From NCBI GenBank assembly GCA_030762935.1, contig CM060895.1, forward strand, positions 78,624,001 to 78,688,000: DNA of 64,000 bases. The letters run 5' to 3'. Of the stretch, positions 11,278 to 21,488 are shown one piece after another. The position numbers were made by a program, and so were the translations under genes. The notes under the pieces are model-generated. The model did not search any database, was not told the DNA's origin, and was given only the letters and a program-made list of their open reading frames with translations. Positions within the stretch are counted from its first letter, which is position 1; the number at the start of each line of letters is the position of its first letter. The stretch comes from Hymenopus coronatus. Taxonomy: Eukaryota; Arthropoda; Insecta; Mantodea; Hymenopodidae.

Positions 11278-11295
11278 TAATGCGTTTAGCAATTG
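11278..11295 (-). promoter_or_regulatory. Conserved upstream block of tRNA a
   Basis: Read toward the gene this is CCAATTGCTAAACGCATTAG, 39-56 bp upstream. A related CATGCTGAACGCATTAGC block stands at about the same distance before most other genes in the array. Degenerate versions precede the plus-strand copies at 56,097, 59,822 and 63,402. It could be a Pol III upstream element or simply shared ancestry. Confidence 0.35.
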
Positions 11296-11972
11296 GTGGG
11301 GGGGGGGGATCGTGTGCAGCTTCTATTACAATATAACCTTGCCCCACTGAATTGTATTCCGCCCTTAAATTCATTCCTCTTTCCTCTGTTTAACGATATA
11401 CAGGATTGTTGGTGATATATCATTAAAGCTTTTTTTACCATTAGCTCTTTGTATAGTGTTCCGCGACTCAATTTCTGGAAAAATTGTAAATTATGTCGTA
11501 CACTTAATTTTCCAAAGTCACTCATATATTTATTTTAAGAATCTAGGTCTGAAACAATACATGATATCAAGAACTAACGTCTTAGATCCCTTCCTCTACC
11601 TTGAAATAAAGTTACGGATTACTGAAATGACCCGTAAGACAGAAATTCAACATAACCACTGTAACAAGATGACAAAAAATTGATAAAGGATGTTAACACA
11701 AATTTTAATATCTAGTAGCCTGTTTGAAAAACCTAGAAACCAACAATCGGATGGTACTTCTGTAATATTTGAGAAACTCTTTTCGGAACCTTGAAATAAT
11801 TATGTTTTGAATTTGTAACTCAGAAAGGTAACGCAGGCACGAAGGTAACATTTTCTGACCATGGTTGGATGGTGCAAGATGTCAGTCATAGATATTCTTG
11901 CTTATTATCTAAGGAAGTTGCGGATCAAACATGTTCAGCTCAACCAGGATAAAACAAATTAAAAATACAAAG

Positions 11973-12044
11973 TGCGATGGCCGGGAATCGAACCCGGATC
12001 AACTGCTTGGAAGGCAACAATGCTGACCATTACACCACCATCGC
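11973..12044 (-). tRNA. tRNA-Gly-TCC: tRNA-Gly(UCC), gene b of HOR2
   Basis: Consensus except A26 to T at the D/anticodon-stem junction, a change shared by all b copies. All stems and both internal promoter boxes are intact. It is the gene whose upstream flank is interrupted, about 30-40 bp out, by the retrotransposon/AGC block, so its conserved upstream sequence now lies about 740 bp away. Confidence 0.92.
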
Positions 12045-12109
12045 ACCATGGTATCTGTATCTCAAGAAAGAGATAGAGATAGATATGCTATTAGATATTT
12101 CTTGCCATT

Positions 12110-12568
12110 GTATTTTGTCTACTTAATTGAGTTATCTTTCCACCAATATGCTGCCTTTTGTTTCCAGTAGTCGTGTTTTTATACGAAGCGCGTGGTCACA
12201 TGCACTTTCGATTAGTTGCATCAATTCACTCTGTTTGTGTATAGTACTTAAACATTCAATTTGTTCTTCCAGTCTTATAAGCAACGTTATTCTCTTTTTA
12301 TACCTCCATCCTTTCATGTGATTTGCTTTCTTTCTGTAATTCTATATATATTCTTAAGATAGCTTATATTTTCATTATCCAAGTGCCAATTTGGAACCAA
12401 TATTCCTATTTCTGTTGAACATATTGTAGTATCCACGAATGACGATCCATTATTCCTTTTATAGGTAATTAAATACTGTCCATCGTTTAATATATTATAA
12501 TCATTTTCGTTTATCCACTGCTAGAGTGCTTCCTTTCCTATCATCTGTAAAGGAAACCCAGAAAAATG
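12110..12568 (-). pseudogene. Non-LTR retrotransposon fragment: end of APE-type endonuclease domain plus linker, frameshifted
   Basis: Read on the minus strand, one frame gives QWINENDYNILN, then GSSFVDTTICSTEIGIL, then NWHLDNENISYL. This follows the pattern of the C-terminal part of an APE endonuclease domain (S-x-x-D-x-T-x-x-S, then W-x-L-D-x-E-x-x-S). After a shift to a second frame comes a helical linker (LIRLEEQIECLSTIH, ACDHALRIKTRLLE), then back in the first frame AAYWWKDNSIK, matching the P-W-W-x-x-E-L motif before the reverse transcriptase of R1/I/Jockey-like elements. Several stops and two frameshifts show it is dead. No reverse transcriptase follows. Confidence 0.7.
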
Positions 12569-12617
12569 CTTTTGTTCCAAAGAGCACGTTTTCCTTATTT
12601 TGCTCTTGCTGTTCGAT

Positions 12618-12679
12618 GCTGCAGCAGCAGCAGCAGCAGTACAAGTAGCGATGACAATAATGGTAGTAGCAGTGGCGGT

Positions 12680-12711
<32 letters not shown>

Positions 12712-12715
12712 CAGT
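12618..12715. repeat. AGC microsatellite (HOR2), about 9 pure triplets
   Basis: A compound tract (AGC)n-TACAAGTAGCGATGACAATAATGG-(AGC)n followed by a run of A's. It directly abuts the retrotransposon fragment. Poly-Cys, poly-Ala and poly-Leu frames here are repeat translations. Confidence 0.92.
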
Positions 12716-13706
12716 TAAAAAAAAAAAAAAAAACTGGACCAGGGCCTGCAATCCCGGAAAATACTTTCTTTATTAATATGCTAATGATTTCAGCATGAAT
12801 AGCAATACTATAATAGAACCAACTCCTCAATAAGCTTTTACTTATTTGTCTGGAAACAAAAGGACTCGCTTGTTCCAGCTGCTAACCATCTATTTATAAA
12901 TGTTTTCCTACTTTGGCGATTAAAAGATATGCGTGCTGTTTCCTATTGCAACGGTGTGTCTCATAATCTTGCTCCATTGAATTGTATTCTTGTTCATTTT
13001 TTTCCATCCCTCTTTCCTCTGACTAGCCATTATACAGTTCTGTTGACGATATGTAACATCTATATAATAATAACAATAAAAATAACAATAATAATACACA
13101 GTAATTTTTCATTACAATTTTTTGACCTTTAACTCTTTGTGTAGTGTTGCGAATATAATGCATACAACCCGGGATTCAATTTCTAGAAACATTGTAAATT
13201 ATCTCATACACTTAATTTTCCTAAAAACAATTAGGTATTCAATTTTAAGAATCTAAATCCGAGATAATAAATGATACATGAAACACATTTTAAATCTCTC
13301 CATTTACTTTCAAACAAAGTTACTCATCACTGAAATAACTCGAAAAACTGAACTTTACACAACCGACGTGTCAGGAGGACAGTAAACTTGATAAAGGCAG
13401 ATAATAAAAATTTTAAAATGTAAATGAGTTGTTTGAAAAACCTACAAACCAGCAAACGCATGACACTTCTATAATTTTTTAGGAATTCTTTCGAAACCTT
13501 GAAGAAATAAATTACGAATCCTCCTAATTATCACAGTCATTAGAATGAAAGGTATATGTTCTGAATTTGCAACTCAGAAAAGCTATAGCTCAAAGAAAGG
13601 CGTGCGCGAAGGTAACATTTTCTGACCATGGTTGGATGGGGAAAGACGAACCACAGATATTCTTGTGTATAAGCTAAGAAGGTGTAGCAAGGTGCGGATA
13701 CAATCG

Positions 13707-13721
13707 TGTTCGACACGAACA
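13707..13721. repeat. 15-bp inverted repeat in the c-gene 3' flank
   Basis: TGTTCGACACGAACA is TGTTCG, 3-nt loop, CGAACA, ending 26 bp past the 3' end of tRNA c. It recurs in c and d flanks of other units. Its role is unknown. Confidence 0.6.
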
Positions 13722-13747
13722 GTATAAAAAAGAATAAAAATACTAGA

Positions 13748-13819
13748 TGCGATGGCCGGGAATCGAACCCGGATCAACTGCTTGGAAGGCAACTATGCTG
13801 ACCATTACACCACCATCGC
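13748..13819 (-). tRNA. tRNA-Gly-TCC: tRNA-Gly(UCC), gene c of HOR2, exact consensus
   Basis: Perfect match over 72 nt. The minus-strand 3' flank has T5 (13,736-13,740) and T6 (13,726-13,731). The 5' flank has a TATATATGACATCA stretch within 25 bp and the CTGAACGCATTAGC block further up. The TATATA lies where some eukaryotes use an upstream TATA-like element for Pol III. Confidence 0.97.
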
Positions 13820-14701
13820 ATGATGTCATATATACCTCCAGAAAAAGTGAGATATGCTAATGCGTTCAGCATGAGTGACAAAGCCCGGTACTACCAAGTC
13901 CTCAATAAGAGAAGTTATTTGTCTGGAAACATAATGATTCGCCTGTTCCAGCTAGTGTCCATATGTTTATAAATGTGTCTCTACTTCGGTTTTTAGCGGG
14001 AAAACTTCATTATGATTAGTGAATAGAGCTTTTTTAGCGATATATATAAGGACTATACTAGCAACAACATTAACAATAATAATATTAATGATTCATCATT
14101 ACAGTTTTTTTGACCATTGTTCCGAATAAGTGCATTTAACCAGATATTCAATTTCTAGAAAGATAGTAAATTATGTCATACACTTGGCTTTCCAAAAGCC
14201 AATCATGCATTCAATTTTAAAATCTAAATCCGGAACAATACATGATTACAAGACCCAACATTTAGATTCCTCCATCTACCTTTAAACAAAGTTACTAATC
14301 GCTGAAATAACCCGAAAGATTGATATTCAACATTACCCACATATCAAGATGACAAAAATATTGATAAAGGCAGGTAATATACATTTTAAAATGTAAAAAG
14401 ATGTTTGAAAATCCTACAAACTCGCAATCGGTTAGCACTTCTATATTTTGGAACCTTTTTTTCGAAACCTTGAAGAAATAAATTACTAATCCTCACGACG
14501 ATTACAATCATTAGAATGAATTTGCAACTCAGAAAACCTATTGCTCAAAGAAAGGCGTGCGTAAAGGTAACATTTTCTTAACATGGTTGGAAGGGGCAAG
14601 ACGACATTCAGAGGCATTCTTGTTTATAAACTAAGAATGTATAGGAAGGTGCGGATTCAATCATGTTCGACACGAACAGGATAAAGCAGATTAAAAATAC
14701 A

Positions 14702-14730
14702 AACTATGTTCACCATTACACCACCATCGC
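14702..14730 (-). pseudogene. tRNA-Gly 5' stump, monomer d of HOR2
   Basis: Only the first 29 nt of the gene remain (GCGATGGTGG...CATAGTT). The junction AAACT|ATG fits deletion between two AACT copies, one before the gene's 3' end and one in the anticodon arm, as seen by comparison with the intact gene at 2,482. G18 of the D-loop region is also changed to A in this copy's neighbourhood (TTCACC on the plus strand). Confidence 0.85.
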
Positions 14731-15683
14731 ACAATAGCGTTTCAACCTCAAGGGAAAGTGAGTTGCTAATGCGTTCAGCATGAGTGGCAATAGACTTGTA
14801 TGACCAACTCCGCAATGGGTTTTTACTTCTTTGTCTTGAAACAGTTGAGACATCTATTGTTCCAGCTACTACCAATCTATTAACAATGTGTCCCTACTTT
14901 ATCATTTGAAAGAAACTTGTGCAGTTTCCTCTGTCAACATTGTTTCCCGTAATCTTGCCCCGTTGAATTGTATTCTTGCGTATTTAGTGTCATTCCTTTT
15001 TCCTTTGATCAGCAAATGTACAGCTCTGTTGGCGATATAAAGAACTATACTATTAACACAACAATAATAAACAATCATTTTTCATTAGAGTATTTTTCGA
15101 CCAGTAATTCTTTGTGTGTTCCGAATATAGTGTATATAAACCGAGATTCAATTTCTGGAAAGATAGTAAATTATGTCATACAATTAATTTTTCAAAAGTC
15201 AATAATGTATTACATTTTAAGAATTTAAATATTACATAATATTATGAAACAGCATTTTAGATCTCTCCATCTACCTTCAAAGTTACTGATCACTAAATTA
15301 ACCCGAAAGACTGAAATTTAACATGACCGACGTATCATGATAACAACAAAATTGATACAGGTAGGTAATACACATTTTAAAATGTAATAACCTGTTTGAA
15401 AAACTTACAAATCGCATTGGGATGTTACTTCTATAACATTTGGGGACAAATTTTTGCAACCTTGAAGAAATAAATAACAAATTCCCATACTTATTACAAT
15501 CATTACAAGAAAGTGTTACGTTCGGAGTTTGTAGCCTATAGGTCAAAGAAAGGCGTGCGCGAAGGTAACATTTTCTGAACATGGTTGGATGGGGAAAGAC
15601 GACAGCCACAGATATTCTTGTGAATAAGCTAAGAAGGTATAGCAAGGCGCGAATGCAGGATAAAAAAGAATGAAAATAGTAGA

Positions 15684-15756
15684 TGCGATGGCCGAGAATC
15701 GAACCCGGATCAACTGCTTGGGAGGGCAGCTATGCTGACCATTACACCACCATCGC
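15684..15756 (-). tRNA. tRNA-Gly with an 8-nt anticodon loop, gene e of HOR2
   Basis: 73 nt, one base longer than consensus, with the extra base in the anticodon loop: CCTCCCAA instead of CTTCCAA. Stems are sound: T28 to C gives a Watson-Crick pair, and C61 to T gives G-U in the T stem. The loop could be read as a four-base UCCC anticodon or as CCC with the U shifted. Glycine tRNAs with an extra loop base are classic +1 frameshift suppressors in yeast and bacteria. It may equally be a dying copy, since e genes are damaged in several units. Confidence 0.6.
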
Positions 15757-16699
15757 ACAATGGTATGCGAACCTCAAGGCAAAGTGAGATACGCTAAAGC
15801 GTTCAACATGAGTGCAATAGCCTAGTATAACCAACTTCTCATAAGTTTTTACAAATTTGTCTGGAAACATAGTGACTCGCCTGTTCCAGCTGCTAACCAA
15901 CTATTTACAAATGTGTCCCTACTTTGACATTAATTTAGAAGAAACTTGTGCACGATTCCTATCAGCTACATGTGTCTCATAGTATTGCCCCGCTGATACG
16001 TATTCTTCCGCGATTAATTTCATTCTTATTCACTTTGATCAACGAGTATATCTCTGATATAAGACATACATTAATAATAGTACTAATAATAACAATAATA
16101 CACAATAATTCTTAATTAAAGAGTTTCCGAATACACATAATCCAAGATTCAATTTATGAAAAATAGTAAATTATGGCATACACTTAATTTACCAAAAGCC
16201 AATATGTATTAAATTATAAGCATCTAAATCCGAAACAATACATGATATACAGAAACAACATTCTCCAGCTACCTTTATACAAAGTATACGAAAACTGAAA
16301 GAAACCGAAAGACTGACATTTAACAAGCCTAACGTATCCAGATGACATATTAATAAAGGCAAGTAATGCACAGTTTAAAATATTTGGAAAACCTACAAAA
16401 TCGCAACTGGCTGCTATTTCTAGAATGTTTGAGCACTTTAATGAAATCAATATGTATAACCGCAATTATTATAAATTGTTAATATGTGTATATAATGCCA
16501 TATACATATAATATGGTCTGAGTTAGTAAATTAGAAATACTTTACAGAAAGGTGTGTGCAATGGCAATATTTCCTGAATTTGGTTGGATGGAGAAAGACG
16601 ATAACAAAAGTATAAGCCATAAGCTGAGTAGTAACTATATAGCAGAGTGGGGATGTAAACCGGTTCGTCCCAGACACGATGAACAAGATTAAAACTAAG

Positions 16700-16770
16700 T
16701 TTGGTGGCTGGGAATCGAAAACGGATCATCTGCTTAGAAAGCCCTATGTTGACCATTACACCCTTACCGT
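16700..16770 (-). pseudogene. tRNA-derived pseudogene, monomer f of HOR2
   Basis: 71 nt. The acceptor stem is unpaired, the B box is weakened (GTTTTCGATTCCC), the anticodon arm is one base short and the residual anticodon reads TCT. It lies at the empty site of element T2, with GAACAAGATTAAAACTAAG intact beside it. Confidence 0.85.
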
Positions 16771-17121
16771 TCTCTATGAAGAATAAAGATATACCAATAT
16801 GTTCAATATTAGGGGTAATAACCAATTACAAGTCCTCAATATGTTTTTGCTTATTTATCTGGAAACATATTGACCTTCCTCTTTCAACTGAAAACCATCC
16901 ATGTCGAATTTTTTACCATTACGTTAGCCTTTAGAAAAAGCTCTTACAGTTTCCTGTCAGTAACATTGTTTCAAATAACCTTGACCTGCATAACATGTAT
17001 TCTTCCGCACCGAACTTCCTTCCCTTTTCCCTGATTGGCTAATGCTCAATCAGGTGACGAATTACCTATCTGTGCATTGTCAGGTGATAAATACTAAACA
17101 CTCTCATGTTGAAAATATATG

Positions 17122-17790
17122 TTTCGAGATCCCCTGAATAAAAACAATTCAGAAACATGTCTATGCCTGTGCGTGTGCGTGCAGCTTAGCTAAAAAGCGA
17201 AATGAAAAATTAGATAGCAAAATTAGTATTTAAGTTCAGTATCTTCCAAGGATACTTTATGAAAATTTTCAAGAAAATCCCCATATCCCAAGCTACCCTT
17301 TCCATGGAAAAAGTTTTGAAAATTGTTATTTTCTCAGAAATGGTTCTAGCGATTTTGACTAAAATACCGCATATTAAAACTATTCACACCACAAATAAAT
17401 TTGAATTTTCTGGGAACAGCTTTTGAAAATCTCTTCACTCTAGATAAATTTTGTCTAAGTTTGTATAACTGCTAAACCGCAAGATGTATAATAACCTTCT
17501 GCACAAAAAATGTAGATCTCATCAAAACACGCAAAATATGCAGTTTACATGTTTGTTGTGGAGGTAACCGTTTCCGAGAAATTCCGTTATTGGTTTCAAT
17601 TGTAAAGTAGTTATACTTTTCTCAGACAGAAGTGTCCCTTCTTCTTTTGTTCTACTCCTGGCCAAACAAAGAAGCGAATTGCATTGACAATCGCATAAAG
17701 ACCGCTTTTAAAACATTTGACTATAGCTTCTGCGTTAGCCTAGCCTCTTGCCTTAGTTCCCTCCTACTTATAGGGAATTAAGTAATAAGT
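17122..17790. mobile_element. Inverted-repeat element copy T3 (HOR2)
   Basis: Orthologue of the T3 copy at 8,382, colinear with it and likewise without clear terminal repeats. The gap from here to T4 (about 17,791-18,206) is spacer that recurs as a diverged copy at 61.4-62.1 kb. Confidence 0.55.
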
Positions 17791-18206
17791 ACATGCTATT
17801 AGTGCTTATCTGGCATGGTCTAGAAAGAAGAATAATCTTATGTAAGAAGCGTGTTTATAGAACAGCTAGAGAATGTCATGTGACTATAACACAACAGATG
17901 TTTGTGTTTAGCATTACTGCTAGCACTGTAAAACCGTTCTCGCCACACATTTCGCTTCACCGAGTTTACAAAATAAAAAAACATCCAACAGTACTAAAAT
18001 ACCTTTCACCACAATCCTTAAGAAAACTTCACACTCAGAGCAGATTACTTTGGACATCTTGTAATTGCATTTAACTATTTATCAAGTAAGTAACAACGAC
18101 ATTGCAAAGGGATACAAATAGTTTGAGGTTGAAATTCCTTTCTATCACTTTGCAGAACAAGGAAACTGATCATCGGCTAGCATAAAAAGGGAAGAGAGAG
18201 ATAATA

Positions 18207-18800
18207 GTTATTTGTTTATTTTTATTTTCACTAATCAGCAATACATGCATTAGGTAGAGAAGGTATTGTATTCCACTGAGATTTCATCAGAAAACATTTT
18301 GAAAACAGCTGAATTCAAAAGGAACATTTTTAGAAAAAGTTTAGATGAGTCCGTACCTATCTGTGTATATGTGTACGTGTCTGTGAGTGTGTGTGCGTGG
18401 ATGTTTGTGAGTGTGAGTCTGTGGACACATAACTCAAAAACAAAAATGCATTAAATACCAAACTTGGTGTCCAAGGATGCGACTCCAATTTTTTTCAGGA
18501 AAGTCCCCCCACCCTAAATTACCCTTTACGTGAGATTTTTTTGAAACGTTCGATTTTATAAAAAAATGACTAACTATTTTGATTAATAGGTCGTTTATTT
18601 TCCATGGATAATAATATGTATATCGTTAATTTCTTGGAATAGCCCCTGAATACCTCTTCATTCTGAATGACCTTTGTTAAACCTGTAAACAGTAACAGAT
18701 AGATAAAAACTGACTACACAAAAATGTGAAGCTCATTAAAACACGCAATTAGACATATTTGTAGATTTTTTTTTTTTTTTTTTTTTTTTTTTGTAGTTTT
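18207..18800. mobile_element. Element copy T4 (HOR2), truncated at the SINE junction
   Basis: This copy keeps the GGAAAGTCCCCCCACC segment and the GAGTCCGTACC variant otherwise seen only in HOR6. It contains a GTGT-rich tract around 18,370-18,425 and ends in 27 T's before GTAGTTTTGACCAGG. Confidence 0.55.
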
Positions 18801-19185
18801 GACCAGGTTAGGGGCCGCACGACATTAAGGAATTTCACAACCGCACCCAGCCATCACCGCTTAGACATAGCCAATCTCCCATGGGTTGCGGCAACCACTT
18901 ACCCGCTGAGTCCAACCCAATATGAACAGGACCCGCTGGGGAGGAGTTCCGAAGTTCGGCCAAACGTATTTCTAGTAACGTCAGAAGTACATTTGTTAGG
19001 AACAGAAAGTGATAGCCAGGAAATTGAGGGAATGTAATATTTACCTGGCAACAGAGGGAAAACCCTGAACAAACCATGGACCAGAAAGGTCAACCTCAGA
19101 AGTCGAACCCATCACCTCTCGAATTCGAGTTGCATATGTTATACGGCGCCATCTAACTTGGTGGAGAGGAGGGGAAGAGCGCTAC
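18801..19185 (-). mobile_element. SINE-like retroposon, HOR3 copy
   Basis: Orthologue of the 10,024 copy with a handful of substitutions. Its tail, as T's at 18,766-18,792, is 27 nt. It ends at GCGCTAC, followed by the same GATAATACAATTAAAG flank as in every unit. Confidence 0.65.
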
Positions 19186-19943
19186 AGATAATACAATTAA
19201 AGAAGCAGATTTGTAATTACTACTAGTTAAGCGTAGGTAGTTCCTAGTGAAGTTGGTGATTTCTACAAAATTTCTACAGATTTGTTCAACATTAATTGTT
19301 TCTAAGAAAAACAGAATTATCTAGTCATAAGTGCAAGGCTCCATTTTAAATCAGTTTGTACATTTAATTCTTTTATATAGTGTTCCGAATATATTTATAC
19401 AAGCAGAAATCAATTCCTGAAAAAACAGTAAGTTATATAATATAACTACTTAATATTTCAAAACCCAATTATGTATTAAATTATAATGTTCCTAAATTTG
19501 AATTAATACCTGATACCAAGAAGCAACATTTTGGATCCCTACTTCTACTTTCAAGTTAAGGAAGACTGAAATAAATCGAAAGACTGACATTTAAATTGAC
19601 CGTCATATCAAGGTTAAAAAACTTAATAAATGAAAATAATTCAAATTGTAATATCTAAAGATCTGTTTGAACACCATACAAAGCCGTATCTGCATACTGC
19701 TTCTATAATATTTCAGGCTGTTTTCGAATCCTTGAGGAAATGTTAGTTCCCCTAATTATCATGTTCTTAGACAGTAACTTAGAAAAATTTATAGCTCCAA
19801 GAAAATCGTGCACGTAGGTAAAATTTTCTAAACGTGGTTGGATGGGGAAGGATGAAAATAAAATATATTATTGCCTTAAAGCTAAGAAGGTATAGGCAAA
19901 CGTATTGAGCTCGAAGAGGATAAAACAGATTAAAAATACTAAT

Positions 19944-20015
19944 TGCGATGGCCGGGAATCGAACCCGGATCAACTGCTTGGAAGGCAACTATGCTGACCA
20001 TTACACCACCATCGC
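19944..20015 (-). tRNA. tRNA-Gly-TCC: tRNA-Gly(UCC), gene a of HOR3, exact consensus
   Basis: Perfect 72-nt match. The ATTTTTAATCTG terminator flank and the CTAAACGCAGTAGC upstream block are present, the latter with one substitution relative to HOR2. Confidence 0.97.
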
Positions 20016-20740
20016 AAGATGTCATCTCAACCTCCGGGAAAAGTGAGATCTGCTACTGCGTTTAGCAATTGGTGTGGGGGGGGGGGAGGGATCGTGTGCA
20101 GCTTCTATTACAATATAACCTTGCCCCACTGAATTGTATTCTTGCGCCCTTAAATTCATTCCTCTTTCCTCTGTTTAACGAATATACAGGATTTTTGATG
20201 ATATATCATTAAAGCTTTCTTTACCATTAGCTCTTTGTATAGTGTTCCGCGACTCAATTTCTGGAAAAATTGTAAATTATGTCGTACACTTAATTTTCCA
20301 AAGTCAATCATATATTTATTTTAAGAATCTAGGTCTGAAACAATACATGATATCAAGAACTAACGTCTTAGATGCCTTCATCTACCTTGAAATAAAGTTA
20401 CGGATCTCTGAAATTCAACATAACCACTGTAACAAGATGACAATAAATTGATAAAGGATGTTAACACAAATTTTAAAATCTAGTAAGCTGTTTGAAAAAC
20501 CTAGAAACCAACAATTGGATGGTACTTCTGTAATATTTGAGAAACGTTTTTCGGAACCTTGAAATAATTATGTTTTGAATTTGTAACTCAGAAAGGTAAC
20601 GCATGCACGAAGGTAACATTTTCTGACCATGGTTGGATGGGGCAAGACGTCAGTCATAGATATTCTTGCTTATTATCTAAGGAAGTTGCGGATCAAACAT
20701 GTTCAGCTCCACCAGGATAAAACAGATTAAAAATACAAAG

Positions 20741-20812
20741 TGCGATAGCCGGGAATTGAACCCGGATCAACTGCTTGGAAGGCAACAATGCTGACCATTA
20801 CACCACCATCAC
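20741..20812 (-). tRNA. tRNA-Gly-TCC: tRNA-Gly(UCC), gene b of HOR3, several substitutions
   Basis: It carries the b-type A26 to T, C2 to T (U-G pair), C66 to T (G-U pair) and G56 to A in the T loop, giving GGTTCAATTCC, still a purine as the B box requires. All stems can pair, so it may work, but it is the most substituted b copy. This fits relaxed constraint after the upstream insertion. Confidence 0.7.
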
Positions 20813-20883
20813 ACCATGGTATCTGTATCTCAAGAAAGAGATAGAGATAGATATTTTTTGCGTCTTTATTTTGTCTACTTAAT

Positions 20884-21330
20884 TGAGCAATGTTATCTTT
20901 TCATCAATATGCTGCCTTTTGTTTCCAGTAGTCGTGTTTGTTACTAAGCGCGTGGTCACATACACTTTCGATTAGTTGATTCAATTCCCTTTGTTTGTGC
21001 ATAGTACTTAAACATTCAATTTGTTCTTCCAATCTTATAAGCAACGTTATTCTCTTTTTATACCTCCATCCTTTTATTTACTTTGCTTTTGTTTCTGAAA
21101 TTCTATATATATTCTTAAGATAGCTTAAATTTTCATTATTCAAGTGCCAATATCGAACTAATATTCTTATTTCTGTAGAACATATTGTAGTATCCACGTA
21201 TGACGACCCATTATTCCTTTTAAAGGTAATTAAATACCGTCCATGGTTTAATATATTATAATCATTTTCGTTTATCCACTGCTAGAGTGCTTCCTTTCCT
21301 ATCATCTGTAAAGGAAACCCAGAAAAATGC
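20884..21330 (-). pseudogene. Non-LTR retrotransposon endonuclease fragment (HOR3 copy)
   Basis: Orthologue of 12,110-12,568, with further indels near the YWWKDN-like end (TCATCAATATGC here). It has no intact frame. Confidence 0.65.
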
Positions 21331-21378
21331 TTTTGTTCCAAAGAGCACGTTTTCCTTATTTTGCACTTGCTGTTCGAT

Positions 21379-21440
21379 GCTGCAGCAGTAGTAGCAGCAG
21401 TACAAGTAGCGATGACAATAATGGTAGTAGCAGTGGCGGT

Positions 21441-21484
<44 letters not shown>

Positions 21485-21488
21485 CAGT
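21379..21488. repeat. AGC microsatellite (HOR3), about 13 pure triplets
   Basis: The longest pure AGC run in the window (21,441-21,480). It is followed by an A-run broken by one C, a variant shared with HOR5 and HOR6. Confidence 0.92.

Larger units (their letters stand above)
10024..18800 (-). repeat. HOR2: complete 8,777-bp macrosatellite unit
   Basis: The unit runs from the start of the SINE (GACCAGG) to the next SINE. It contains the SINE, tRNA a, tRNA b, the retrotransposon/AGC block, tRNA c, stump d, tRNA e with an 8-nt anticodon loop, pseudogene f, and elements T3 and T4. Long colinear stretches match HOR3-6 with only scattered substitutions and small indels. Gaps between these items are tRNA-monomer spacer: AT-rich, with short direct and inverted repeats and no coding potential. 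Confidence 0.9.

Noticed and set aside
12501..12830. Frames rich in Cys, Leu or Ala (and equivalents at 277-583, 21,262-21,606, 38,705-39,043, 48,267-48,608)
   Set aside because: They are translations of the AGC/CTG microsatellite and adjoining A/T runs. Several strands and frames are open at once and lengths follow repeat length.
18835..19093. Conserved 64-85 aa frames in each SINE copy (MVCSGFSLCC and MTFLVHGLFR types)
   Set aside because: Two overlapping frames on the same strand inside a non-coding retroposon, conserved only because units were recently amplified. Private indels break the frames.
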